Source: a virus. Taken from it: DNA of 46,742 bases. The stretch is from positions 1 to 46,742 of the IMG/VR virus record IMGVR_UViG_3300022602_000160, one strand, 5' to 3'. The position numbers were made by a program, and so were the translations under genes. A model generated the notes under the pieces. The model did not search any database, was not told the DNA's origin, and worked only from the letters and a program-made list of their open reading frames with translations. Shown piece after piece: positions 15,974-24,092 of the stretch. Positions within the stretch are counted from its first letter, which is position 1. The number at the start of each line of letters is the position of its first letter.

Positions 15974-16522
15974 TTAGTTAAAAGTCATTGCGTAGGTAAA
16001 TCTATAATTATCAGCAGATATTGATTGAGGCCGCATTGAATGAGGTATTGTTGCGTCAAAAACAATTATTCTACCAGGGGTATATTTTAAAGCCACTTCA
16101 ATATCTGATAGATCTTCCGAATAAAATAAAGTTTCACCGTGCCAATGCTGCTCCCAATCCATATTAGCATAATAAAGAACAACTATTTTTTCAGGATGTG
16201 AATGTGCAAAATGAGTATCAGATGGCACTGAAAGGTTAACTATGGACTTTTGTAAAGTTAAATCTTTAATAAATTCGTTTACCGCTGTTGTTTTTAAAAA
16301 CGGAAGAAGCCCACAGTTTTCATTATCATTATCATTAAATTGAGAATGAAGAAATTTATGTTTACTGGCTTTTTCATAAGTACCATCTCCCCAACCAATT
16401 ACGAATCTAGAATTAGATAAAAAGCTAAATACTTTGTCCCTTAAACCCAATGATAATAGGCTATCATAAACATGTATTTCTTTACCGCTAGAAAGCGTAT
16501 GTTTAGTATATTTAACGGTCAT
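15974..16522 (-). CDS. 2-oxoglutarate/Fe(II)-dependent oxygenase (prolyl-hydroxylase-like)
   Basis: A 182-residue double-stranded beta-helix oxygenase. Numbering from the ATG at 16522, which overlaps the upstream stop (ATGA): HFAHSHPEKIVVLYYAN (104-120) marks the first iron-binding strand, WHGETLFY (127-134) is the conserved turn, GRIIVFDATIPHSMRP (150-165) gives the distal His161, and R174 in YRFTYAM would bind 2-oxoglutarate. A TTG at 16564 would add 14 residues. The canonical H-x-D is not evident; H107-S-H109 lies in its place. Such enzymes hydroxylate proteins, nucleobases or small molecules. Its place right after two collagen-like fibre genes and an adhesin suggests a fibre substrate; that is inference. 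Confidence 0.8.
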   Translation of the reverse strand: MTVKYTKHTLSSGKEIHVYDSLLSLGLRDKVFSFLSNSRFVIGWGDGTYEKASKHKFLHSQFNDNDNENCGLLPFLKTTAVNEFIKDLTLQKSIVNLSVPSDTHFAHSHPEKIVVLYYANMDWEQHWHGETLFYSEDLSDIEVALKYTPGRIIVFDATIPHSMRPQSISADNYRFTYAMTFN

Positions 16523-16941
16523 ACCGTTATTGTAATATTGCTTGTAAGTGTTGTTGGTATCCAAGTTGCATCACCATTTTCGTTAACCATTTGTTGAACA
16601 ACACTAGGCGGAGTATTGGCAATAATTCCTTGAGCAATAGTTGTCACTGCTTGAATTGCTTCAGCTTCCGTTTGATATTCTGTGTGCTGTCCTGTAACTG
16701 GATTATACACTTGATATGTTGTTGTCATAGTAAAAATACTCCCATTTGCTCTTACATAAATTTCAGTTGTTCTTTGTTTAACCCACCAATCTATTTCTGC
16801 TTGCATATTAGCTGCTTGCATTGCCGCCAATACCTCATCTTCTGTTTTTCCCCAAAGATTATTTGCAGTAATAAACCCTGGACCAATATCACAAGCGCCC
16901 ATAGAAGTTAAAAGCTCTTGCGTGATTATTAAGTTTCTCAA
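16519..16941 (-). CDS. Unknown protein coupled to the adhesin gene
   Basis: A 140-residue protein that starts at TTG 16941; the start overlaps the adhesin stop (TTGA), and GGAG lies 7 nt upstream. Nothing better is available because there is no ATG in frame near the end of the adhesin. The N-terminal half is helical (EDEVLAAMQAANMQAEIDWW), the middle is beta-like with T/Y repeats and the C terminus is Thr-rich. No motif is recognised. Adjacent coupling to a polyglycine adhesin suggests an adhesin chaperone or tip partner, which is a guess from gene order. Confidence 0.65.
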   Translation of the reverse strand: MRNLIITQELLTSMGACDIGPGFITANNLWGKTEDEVLAAMQAANMQAEIDWWVKQRTTEIYVRANGSIFTMTTTYQVYNPVTGQHTEYQTEAEAIQAVTTIAQGIIANTPPSVVQQMVNENGDATWIPTTLTSNITITV

Positions 16942-17996
16942 GATACTGCTCCATATACTCTAGTTGTGTTTCCAGATGTCCATGTAACTGTTTTACCATT
17001 TAATGATACCGCATTTCCACCTGAACCGCCAGCACCGCTAGAAGGGCTAGTATTTGGGGTTAATACAGCGTTTCCACCGGCACTATTTGTACTTCCGCCA
17101 GCACCACTTGTTTGTGTTTGACTGCTATTTCCCGTAGCTGAATATCCCGTTCCTCCTGCTGCTCCCCAACCGCCTCCACCGCCACCGGCTGCGTTTGAAT
17201 ATGATTTAAAAAGAAATCCTTCTGTACCACCACTACCCCCACCAGTTGCACCATTACCGCCAGCTGAAGTACTACCCGTAGTTTTTACAGCAGTTCCACC
17301 AACCCCTGGGAATACCCTACCACCACCACCACCTGCGGGAGATGTACCATTGCTTCCTGTAGCTCCTACAGCACCTCCAGCACCTCCAGTGCCGCCACCA
17401 TTTCCGCCAGCTCCACCACCAGCACCACCACCACCACCAGTTGTTAATGAAGAAGAAGCGCCGCCGCCTCCACCGCCACCGCCAATATACGCAGAAGAAT
17501 TAGTATTGTTTATAGTAGCATTGTATTGAAGGTTTACTGCTGGACCACCTGCTGATCCCACGCCTGCGTTACCACCAGCACCACCTTTACCCATAATATA
17601 ACCATTGTTTACAATTGTTATAGTGCCGGTTCCAGTAATTGCTCCAGTATCAAGAGCTGCAGTAGCTGTGGTATCTGTCCAAATATATACACCAGAGCCA
17701 ATGGTTAAATTAACAACAAACGCATTTCCGTTTGTGTAACCGTTGGCAACCATATCACTAAGAAGATTATAGTTTTGGGTATTAGATGAAATAGTTTTAG
17801 TAAATGTAAACGTATTAGATTTACCATAAAAGTTAGTTGGCATTGTGATTGCACCACTTGGTACGCCAGCTAAAGTTCTTACGTTTGTGTCATTTAAACT
17901 AATTTGAGTTGTACCATTTCCACCAAGTTCTATCTCGATGGATTGCCCAGTGGTTGTCCCAGCTAGGCTAATGGCTCCAGAAGAGTTCATTGTCAT
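16938..17996 (-). CDS. Tail-fibre adhesin with polyglycine-rich domain
   Basis: A 352-residue protein. The N terminus (SSGAISLAGTTTGQSIEIEL ... TQISLNDTNVRTLAGVPSGAI, to about 50) is a motif common at the start of phage tail-tip proteins; a beta domain follows (to ~130). Residues ~135-330 are packed with Gly runs (up to eight in a row) separated by short variable loops, like the polyglycine-helix sandwich of gp38-type adhesins of T-even-like phages. The loops between Gly runs would form the receptor-binding surface. It lies next to two fibre genes. The likely role is receptor recognition at the fibre tip. Confidence 0.75.
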   Translation of the reverse strand: MTMNSSGAISLAGTTTGQSIEIELGGNGTTQISLNDTNVRTLAGVPSGAITMPTNFYGKSNTFTFTKTISSNTQNYNLLSDMVANGYTNGNAFVVNLTIGSGVYIWTDTTATAALDTGAITGTGTITIVNNGYIMGKGGAGGNAGVGSAGGPAVNLQYNATINNTNSSAYIGGGGGGGGASSSLTTGGGGGAGGGAGGNGGGTGGAGGAVGATGSNGTSPAGGGGGRVFPGVGGTAVKTTGSTSAGGNGATGGGSGGTEGFLFKSYSNAAGGGGGGWGAAGGTGYSATGNSSQTQTSGAGGSTNSAGGNAVLTPNTSPSSGAGGSGGNAVSLNGKTVTWTSGNTTRVYGAVS

Positions 17997-17997
17997 A

Positions 17998-19113
17998 TTA
18001 AGGAGTTCCGTATGCTGTTACGTTAGCAATAGAAGTAAAGTTACCAGATGAATCCAATGAGGCGATGTTTGTACCTTGATATGCAAAATACAGTTTACCA
18101 CCACTTTCAAAAATTGAAAAGTTTGTAGTTTTATAAGCGCCGTTAACTAATAAATTACCAACACCGGGATCTGTTGTTGTTCCAATGGATACACCACCAC
18201 TGTTTTGAACGCGCATACGCTCAACAGTACCAGCTTTAATAATAACTGGAGCTCCCACATCAGTACCGATTACAAATAATGTATTGGTTTGATCCCAATA
18301 CATTTGAGCTTTTTCGGTACCGTTATTATACAATGAAACAGTAGTATATTGCTGACCACCGTTATCAATTAATAGATTATTGGAGTTTCCACCTTTAACA
18401 TATAATGTGCCAGGGGTTGATGTAGATCCGATAGATACGTTACCGCTAGCATCTTTATAAAACTGACCAGATCCTAAGTTAACAATGCCAGTACCGCCTG
18501 TTAATGTTGTAGAGTATGCAATAGATGTTGCATTTACTGTACCACCAGACAAGTTAGTTGCTGTATATGAAGTAGAGCCAGAATAACCACTGAACCCAGA
18601 TGCACCTTGTGCACCACTGTATCCAGATGTCCCGTTAATGCCACTATAACCACTAGCACCAGAACCGCTATATCCAGAATAACCAGATAGACCAGAATAT
18701 CCAATACCACCAATACCGCTATATCCTGAGAAACCCGAGAAGCCCGATATTCCAGAACCGCTAAATCCACTTAAACCACTATAGCCAGATGCTCCAGCTG
18801 TTCCGCTATATCCAGAAAACCCAGATGGGCCACTATATCCAGATACTCCAGCCGCTCCAGCTTGTCCTGAATAGCCACTTAAACCTAAACCAGAGTAACC
18901 ACTAAATCCTGAGTAACCAGAGAACCCACTTACGCCAGATGTTCCGGAACCACCAATAAATGTATTTACCGTACCAGAAGTACTTAGGAAGTAAATCTTT
19001 TGGTCTGGAATGTTTAGAGCAAGTTCTCCAGGAGATAGTTGCCCTGCCGTAGGTATATGTCCCGCTACGGTACTGTGAAATATCTCAATTGTGGTGTAGC
19101 CTGATTGGGCCAT
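17998..19113 (-). CDS. Collagen-like tail fibre 2 (GYS repeats), no chaperone domain
   Basis: A 371-residue fibre. Residues 1-55 are an attachment module (TTIEIFHSTVAGHIPTAGQL ... NIPDQKIYFLS) of the phage-tail type. Residues ~57-185 are Gly-x-Ser triplets with aromatic or aliphatic x (GFSGYSGYS type). The C-terminal half is beta-rich with turns such as SIGSTSTPGTLYV and SIGTTTDPGVGNLLV. It ends NVTAYGTP, exactly where the larger fibre reads NVTAYYSDDRLK and begins its S74 chaperone; this fibre thus lacks the chaperone. ATG 19113 has an AAAGGA site. Located directly downstream of the glycosyltransferase genes. Confidence 0.82.
   Translation of the reverse strand: MAQSGYTTIEIFHSTVAGHIPTAGQLSPGELALNIPDQKIYFLSTSGTVNTFIGGSGTSGVSGFSGYSGFSGYSGLGLSGYSGQAGAAGVSGYSGPSGFSGYSGTAGASGYSGLSGFSGSGISGFSGFSGYSGIGGIGYSGLSGYSGYSGSGASGYSGINGTSGYSGAQGASGFSGYSGSTSYTATNLSGGTVNATSIAYSTTLTGGTGIVNLGSGQFYKDASGNVSIGSTSTPGTLYVKGGNSNNLLIDNGGQQYTTVSLYNNGTEKAQMYWDQTNTLFVIGTDVGAPVIIKAGTVERMRVQNSGGVSIGTTTDPGVGNLLVNGAYKTTNFSIFESGGKLYFAYQGTNIASLDSSGNFTSIANVTAYGTP
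18570..18945 (-). repeat. GYS collagen-like triplet repeats, fibre 2
   Basis: A degenerate 9-bp period encodes Gly-[Tyr/Phe/Leu/Ile]-Ser triplets with some Gly-Ala-x and Gly-x-Gly units. The repeats are divergent at DNA level but related to those at 22190-23866. Confidence 0.85.
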
Positions 19114-19116
19114 GTT

Positions 19117-19551
19117 TTATTCCTTTAGGTGCTTTAATATTTCTTGTGGTTTTACAAAGCGATCACTACTATGCTCGGTGGCTTCCCACCATATAAATTG
19201 ATTTACTACTAAATGTGATCTATCTTTTAGTAGGTTAATATTTTCTTTATGTCCAAATATTAGCGGATCCGATGGACCCCACAATACGATACCTTTTTTA
19301 CCTTCATCCCATGCAAGATGTTGAAAAAAGCTATCTACTCCAATCCAAATACGGCATTCGTGAACTAGCTTACGAAGCTCTGTAATCGGTAGGTTTTTTC
19401 TAAAATCTGGAACAAGTTGCTGTTCACCTTCTACACCAATTTGTACAATTGGCTCATCAATTAAACTAATAAGCTCTTCCCAATACGGATAGTTCTTAGG
19501 ATTTAACTTACCAGTTCTTAACTTCTGGGCATAGGGAGATATAATAATCAT
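19117..19551 (-). CDS. GT9 glycosyltransferase, C-terminal half
   Basis: A 144-residue protein resembling only the second Rossmann half of GT9 (heptosyltransferase-like) enzymes: an IIISPYAQKLRTGK opening like the inter-domain strand, helix YWEELISLI, VQIGVEGEQ, then WIGVDSFFQHLAW and GIVLWGPSDPLIFGH, which match the donor-binding D-S-x-x-x-H-x-A and G-P-T/S-D-P signatures. The N-terminal Rossmann half seems to be fused to the end of the upstream gene (19548-20522), with which this gene overlaps by ATGA. The two would have to associate to make one active enzyme. Sugar donor unknown. Confidence 0.75.
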   Translation of the reverse strand: MIIISPYAQKLRTGKLNPKNYPYWEELISLIDEPIVQIGVEGEQQLVPDFRKNLPITELRKLVHECRIWIGVDSFFQHLAWDEGKKGIVLWGPSDPLIFGHKENINLLKDRSHLVVNQFIWWEATEHSSDRFVKPQEILKHLKE

Positions 19552-20522
19552 AAATACATCTTCCTATACGCATCTTCTAAAGTTCCCTTCCATTTCCACT
19601 GATCCATCTTTTTATAGACGTTCCACTGATCAATGTCACCAAATAGCTGTATTGCTTCTGCTATAGGTTGTCCGGGTATAACTTCAGGATAACAACTAAA
19701 CACTTCAGCGTCAGCCAATGAAGGCAATACATGACTGAATACAATATGGTCGCCGAGACCACAATTGAGAACCACAATAGTACGGCCATCGTATTTAAGA
19801 ATGTTTCTAAATATAAGCTCATCGTGGTCATACATTTCTTTCTTAGTTTCACTACGAATACCACCTTGCGGATTCTTCATATGCCATGTTACTGCATCTG
19901 GCACTACTAAAATACTGTAACCTTTTCGTTGCAATTGATAAGTAAATAGTGTTTCTTCCCTATGTGCTACACGAGAAAGACCTAAATTATAATCAGCAAC
20001 TCCAGCACGGTATAAAAAAGAACAGTGTAAATGGTCAACTTCTTGTGCCACACTAAACTTACCCCACTGAATATTTGGCTCAGAATCAATGTTATGGATT
20101 CTTCCTGATACTCCAGCGGTGTTAGGTATATGTGGTGGTGTCCAAATATGGCTCCCCACTGCACCAAGACTAGGCCACTTATTTGTCCAACTATAAAGCT
20201 CTTCTAATACGTTTGGTTCTGGTACTGCGTCATCGTCTACACGCCAAACCCATTCAAAACCTTCAGTGTTAGCGGCTTGGTGAATATGGTGTTGACCTCT
20301 ACGAGTCGCATACCTCCATTCCCACTCAATACCTTTGTGCTTTAACATCTCAAAAAAGTATTGATACACTAATTCATTACGCATGTCTTGCGGTTCATCA
20401 TTATCATCAAACACAATCAACTTATCAGGAGATCTAGTTTGATTGATAATTGCGTTTAATACCAAGGGTAATGTTGTATGGTATCTACCGCGAGTAGCTA
20501 CGGAACAAAGTACTTTACTCAT
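19548..20522 (-). CDS. GT2 glycosyltransferase fused to a GT9 N-terminal half
   Basis: A 324-residue protein. Residues 1-~220 are a GT2 (GT-A fold) domain: SVATRGRYHTTLPLVLNAI, then VWRVDDDAVPEPN with the metal-binding D-D-D near 115-118, and a REETLFTYQLQRKG acceptor-helix region. Residues ~245-324 begin IVVLNCGLGDHIVFSHVLPSL, which matches the first glycine-rich loop of GT9 enzymes, and stop before the second GT9 half, encoded by the next overlapping gene. It starts within the end of the upstream GT-methyltransferase gene. Likely role: addition of sugars to a phage structure, most plausibly fibres given the position between two of them. Confidence 0.8.
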   Translation of the reverse strand: MSKVLCSVATRGRYHTTLPLVLNAIINQTRSPDKLIVFDDNDEPQDMRNELVYQYFFEMLKHKGIEWEWRYATRRGQHHIHQAANTEGFEWVWRVDDDAVPEPNVLEELYSWTNKWPSLGAVGSHIWTPPHIPNTAGVSGRIHNIDSEPNIQWGKFSVAQEVDHLHCSFLYRAGVADYNLGLSRVAHREETLFTYQLQRKGYSILVVPDAVTWHMKNPQGGIRSETKKEMYDHDELIFRNILKYDGRTIVVLNCGLGDHIVFSHVLPSLADAEVFSCYPEVIPGQPIAEAIQLFGDIDQWNVYKKMDQWKWKGTLEDAYRKMYL

Positions 20523-21750
20523 TGTCCCACCTACAAATCATCAAGTTACTTAGGTTTGCATCTGATACTGGCATCATAGTGTCTGATATATCGCCAGCAT
20601 GGTTAATATACGTAAACTTAAACCCAGGAAAATCTTTTTCAGTTAATCCATGTAGCTTGTGATGCTCACCCCAAAAACCTTTAGGTTCATTATGCGGCAC
20701 TGTAATTAACAAACGCTTACAATGTTTCTTTAATTTTTCTACAACTTCTAAACCATTATCAAGGTGTTCTATGACTTCAAACGCAATAATGTTTGTGTAT
20801 GTACTAAGCTCATACGTATTAATATCAGCTTGATAGAATGTTGCATTATCACTCCATTGTTGTTCTCTAGCTACATCAACAATGATGGGATCATAATCTA
20901 AACCAATATATGCTTTAGAATTTAAAAACTGATAGCCGTATCCTGTAGAGCAACCAATTTCTAAAATAGACCCTGGTAGAATGTTTTTATTAGCCCATTC
21001 ATAGCGTTGTGTTTCTCTTGGAAACACTGGATCACCTTTAAGAAACACAGCACGCTCATAGTTGTTTGATAAGCGCCATCTATACCATTCAGGATTATAT
21101 TTCTTTGCTAACTTCAGCTCGTTTAGCAAAAAGATATTATCCCAGTTTTGTACCAAGTTAGTATCGTGCATGGTACCTTCTGCTGCGTGGTAGATCGGAA
21201 ACGAACCGTCATTAAAATTCGCATCAATCTTAAACCCAGCCTGTTCTGCTTTGTAGCAAAACTCAATGTCTTCACAACCACCAGTACCGTATTCTTCGTT
21301 AAGTAAACCGATTGTTTTAAATACTCTTCGGTCAATCATTACACAGAAAAATACAGCAAAATGGCGTTGTGTAATTGGTGAGAACTGTGTCCATACAGCT
21401 GAAATATCACCAGTATCTAATTTCTTTAACCAGTCTTTGCCTAGTATCTGCGTGTCATTATTTAGTAATACTATTTTTTCACCGGAGCAACCCTTAAGTC
21501 CCTCATTCATTGCCTTTGCAAAACCTAAAGGTTCAGGATTAATTATGTATCTAAAGTGGTGAAACAGTCCTAGGTTTTCAAACCTTTTGCATAAATAAGC
21601 AATATATTGTTGAGTTTCATCTGTACAACCATTAGCTGATATAATAAGTTCTACTTCACTCATATCAGTATGCTCGATAATCGAATCAACACACGGCTTT
21701 AAGTATTTCTCACAATTGTTGTAAGTTGGTATTACAATGCTGTATTTCAT
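20515..21750 (-). CDS. GT2 glycosyltransferase fused to a SAM-dependent methyltransferase
   Basis: A 411-residue two-domain enzyme. Residues 1-~225: GT2 domain starting YSIVIPTYNNCEKYLKPCVD, with nucleotide-binding LLNNDTQI near residue 95 and GGCEDIEFCYKAEQAG near 157. Residues ~250-400: class I methyltransferase with motif I SILEIGCSTGYGY, LDYDPI acidic loop, and VIEHLDNG, then LLITVPHNEPKGFW. It would attach a sugar and methylate it or the acceptor. Start 21750 has AAGGAC and a host-type extended -10 promoter lies 25-38 bp upstream. It is followed by two more glycosyltransferase genes, overlapping the next by 8 bp. Confidence 0.87.
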   Translation of the reverse strand: MKYSIVIPTYNNCEKYLKPCVDSIIEHTDMSEVELIISANGCTDETQQYIAYLCKRFENLGLFHHFRYIINPEPLGFAKAMNEGLKGCSGEKIVLLNNDTQILGKDWLKKLDTGDISAVWTQFSPITQRHFAVFFCVMIDRRVFKTIGLLNEEYGTGGCEDIEFCYKAEQAGFKIDANFNDGSFPIYHAAEGTMHDTNLVQNWDNIFLLNELKLAKKYNPEWYRWRLSNNYERAVFLKGDPVFPRETQRYEWANKNILPGSILEIGCSTGYGYQFLNSKAYIGLDYDPIIVDVAREQQWSDNATFYQADINTYELSTYTNIIAFEVIEHLDNGLEVVEKLKKHCKRLLITVPHNEPKGFWGEHHKLHGLTEKDFPGFKFTYINHAGDISDTMMPVSDANLSNLMICRWDNE

Positions 21751-21779
21751 GCGTCCTTAAAAGGTTTATACAAACCTAT

Positions 21780-21788
21780 ATTATATCA
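21780..21788 (-). promoter_or_regulatory. Extended -10 promoter before the glycosyltransferase genes
   Basis: The minus strand reads TGATATAAT, a perfect match to the host sigma-70 extended -10 (TGnTATAAT). It overlaps the stop codon of the fibre gene and lies ~30 bp before ATG 21750. No good -35 box is seen, which extended -10 promoters can do without. Activity is untested. Confidence 0.5.
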
Positions 21789-24089
21789 CAGTTTTTGCTT
21801 GATTGCTTCTATTTCTTCACGTAGTTCTTTAATCGCTTCTACAAAATATGGAGCATACCGTTCATATCGAATGGTTAAATATTTTGCTGGATCTATAGGA
21901 GCTGGAGCAACAATTTCAGGCATTTGTTTTTGCGTTGATTGCGCAGATAGCCCTACTTCACGCTTAACTTCATAACCTAACATTTGCGCTGTTTCATTGG
22001 CTTCATAATAAAAACCTTCCAATGAACAAATCATATCTAAGGCGTTTTCAATTTTACCTAAACGTGTTTTTAACCGATCGTCAGAATAATATGCTGTTAC
22101 GTTATTGGTAGCACGAATTTCGCCTGTTGTACCGGATGCTGCTGTACCAACGCCTAAAGAACCAATTTGGTATGACCCTGTTGTACTTGCGAAACCAGAA
22201 TATCCAGAATATCCAGATGTTCCTGTTGATCCTGTGCCTCCAGTGGCACCACTATATCCAGAATATCCGGATGTTCCTGTAGCTCCAGTACCACCGTTTT
22301 GGCCACTATATCCAGAATATCCGGACGTTCCTGTAGCTCCAGTACCACCGTTTTGACCACTGTATCCAGAATAGCCAGATGTTCCTGTAGCGCCCGTAGA
22401 TCCGTTTATGCCGCTGTATCCAGAATAACCAGATGTTCCTGTAGCACCTGTAGATCCATTTTGACCGCTGTAACCAGAATAGCCAGATGTTCCTGTAGCA
22501 CCGTTTTGACCGCTGTATCCAGAATAACCAGAGGTTCCTGTAGCGCCGGTAGATCCGTTTATACCACTGTATCCAGAATAACCAGAAGTACCCATGGAAC
22601 CATTTTGACCACTATACCCGCTAGTTCCGCTGTATCCGGAAATGCCAGACCAGCCAGAAATACCAGAATATCCTGACCAACCAGAAATACCAGACCAGCC
22701 AGAAATACCAGAATATCCTGACCAACCAGAAATACCGGACCAACCAGAAATACCGCTATATCCAGAAATACCGGACCAGCCAGATATACCAGAAAAACCA
22801 CTATAACCAGAAATACCAGATCCACTGTAACCAGAAATGCCTGATCCGCTATAACCAGAAATGCCACTATATCCAGAAATTCCAGACCAGCCAGATATAC
22901 CACTATATCCAGAAATACCGCTGTATCCACTTGCACCAGTGGGGCCTACAATTTCCCCGACGTTATTCCAAGTTGAGCCAGTCCAAATGTATAAGTCGCC
23001 ATTGGAGTCTACAATATAGGCATCATTTGGGTTGTTTCCTGTAGGGGGAAGATCGCCAGGAGTTGCTACAGAGCCTTTAATATTGATTGAGGTACCTTGA
23101 GCTCCAGAATACCCAGAATATCCACTTACGCCCGATCCTGAATAGCCACTTACGCCCGATCCTGAATAGCCACTGTAACCAGAAATACCACTATAGCCAG
23201 AAATACCACTATAGCCAGAAATACCACTATAGCCAGAAACTCCAGATCCACTATACCCGCTTATACCAGACCATCCAGAAATACCAGAATATCCACTGTA
23301 TCCAGATATACCAGACCAACCAGAAATACCAGAATACCCAGAATATCCGCTATAACCAGATATACCAGACCAACCAGAAATGCCAGAGTAGCCGCTATAT
23401 CCAGATATGCCAGACCAACCACTGTAACCTGATATACCTGATATACCTGATATACCTGAAAAGCCAGATATACCAGAATATCCACTGTATCCAGATGTAC
23501 CAGAATACCCACTGTATCCAGATATACCTGAAAAGCCAGATATACCAGATATACCACTATATCCTGATATACCAGAAAAACCGCTATATCCAGAGTATCC
23601 AGACCCGCCAGATATACCAGAATACCCACTATATCCAGAATATCCAGATGTACCTAATGTACCAGAATACCCCGATATGCCACTAAACCCAGAATAGCCG
23701 CTATAACCAGAAATGCCAGAACCAGAATGTCCACTATAACCAGACAATCCAGAAAAACCACTATAGCCGGAAATACCGCTGTAACCAGAGTATCCCATAC
23801 CGCTAGAACCAGAGAAACCAGATACTCCAGAGAAACCGCTGTAACCTGATAATCCAGAATATCCAGAGATGGGGCCAACAACTTCTGTTGATCCATCACT
23901 GTAATAGATTATTAAATCACCATTAGAAGGATTATATACAATATTGGTGATCAATTTACCTGGCGATGCAGCATTAGCAATCTGAGATACAGATGCTTGC
24001 TTTGTTACGCCACGTTGTACTACAGGTACCTGCTCATCACCAGTTAACTGGGTGGCTATGGGTAGCTGGGTTATCGACTGATCGGCCAT
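21786..24089 (-). CDS. Collagen-like tail fibre 1 with C-terminal S74-type chaperone
   Basis: A 767-residue fibre. Residues 1-~75 form an attachment domain (SITQLPIATQLTGDEQVPVV...). Two long stretches (~75-330 and ~390-640) are Gly-x-Ser triplets with x mostly Tyr, Ile, Phe or Trp, divided by a small globular insert containing IKGSVATPGDLPPTG and YIWTGSTWNNVGEIVG. The last ~100 residues are an intramolecular chaperone (peptidase S74): S-D-D-R-L-K-T at 669-675 with the Ser-Lys type catalytic pair, and a helical end EAIKELREEIEAIKQKL. It folds the trimer then cuts itself off. It is the first of two such fibres flanking three glycosyltransferase genes. Confidence 0.9.
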   Translation of the reverse strand: MADQSITQLPIATQLTGDEQVPVVQRGVTKQASVSQIANAASPGKLITNIVYNPSNGDLIIYYSDGSTEVVGPISGYSGLSGYSGFSGVSGFSGSSGMGYSGYSGISGYSGFSGLSGYSGHSGSGISGYSGYSGFSGISGYSGTLGTSGYSGYSGYSGISGGSGYSGYSGFSGISGYSGISGISGFSGISGYSGYSGTSGYSGYSGISGFSGISGISGISGYSGWSGISGYSGYSGISGWSGISGYSGYSGYSGISGWSGISGYSGYSGISGWSGISGYSGSGVSGYSGISGYSGISGYSGISGYSGYSGSGVSGYSGSGVSGYSGYSGAQGTSINIKGSVATPGDLPPTGNNPNDAYIVDSNGDLYIWTGSTWNNVGEIVGPTGASGYSGISGYSGISGWSGISGYSGISGYSGSGISGYSGSGISGYSGFSGISGWSGISGYSGISGWSGISGWSGYSGISGWSGISGWSGYSGISGWSGISGYSGTSGYSGQNGSMGTSGYSGYSGINGSTGATGTSGYSGYSGQNGATGTSGYSGYSGQNGSTGATGTSGYSGYSGINGSTGATGTSGYSGYSGQNGGTGATGTSGYSGYSGQNGGTGATGTSGYSGYSGATGGTGSTGTSGYSGYSGFASTTGSYQIGSLGVGTAASGTTGEIRATNNVTAYYSDDRLKTRLGKIENALDMICSLEGFYYEANETAQMLGYEVKREVGLSAQSTQKQMPEIVAPAPIDPAKYLTIRYERYAPYFVEAIKELREEIEAIKQKL
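22190..23866 (-). repeat. GYS collagen-like triplet repeats, fibre 1
   Basis: Long arrays of a 9-bp period (GGN TAY/WTH TCN) are interrupted near 22935-23100 by a unique insert. Within it are longer higher-order units (for example, 27-60 bp units encoding TGATGTSGYSGYSG). The arrays are prone to length change and misassembly. Edges are approximate. Confidence 0.85.
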
Positions 24090-24092
24090 GTA

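Noticed and set aside
23087-23686. Plus-strand 199-residue frame of NIHYNQIYQ-like repeats
   Set aside because: Antisense reading of the GYS repeats; period mirrors the real gene.
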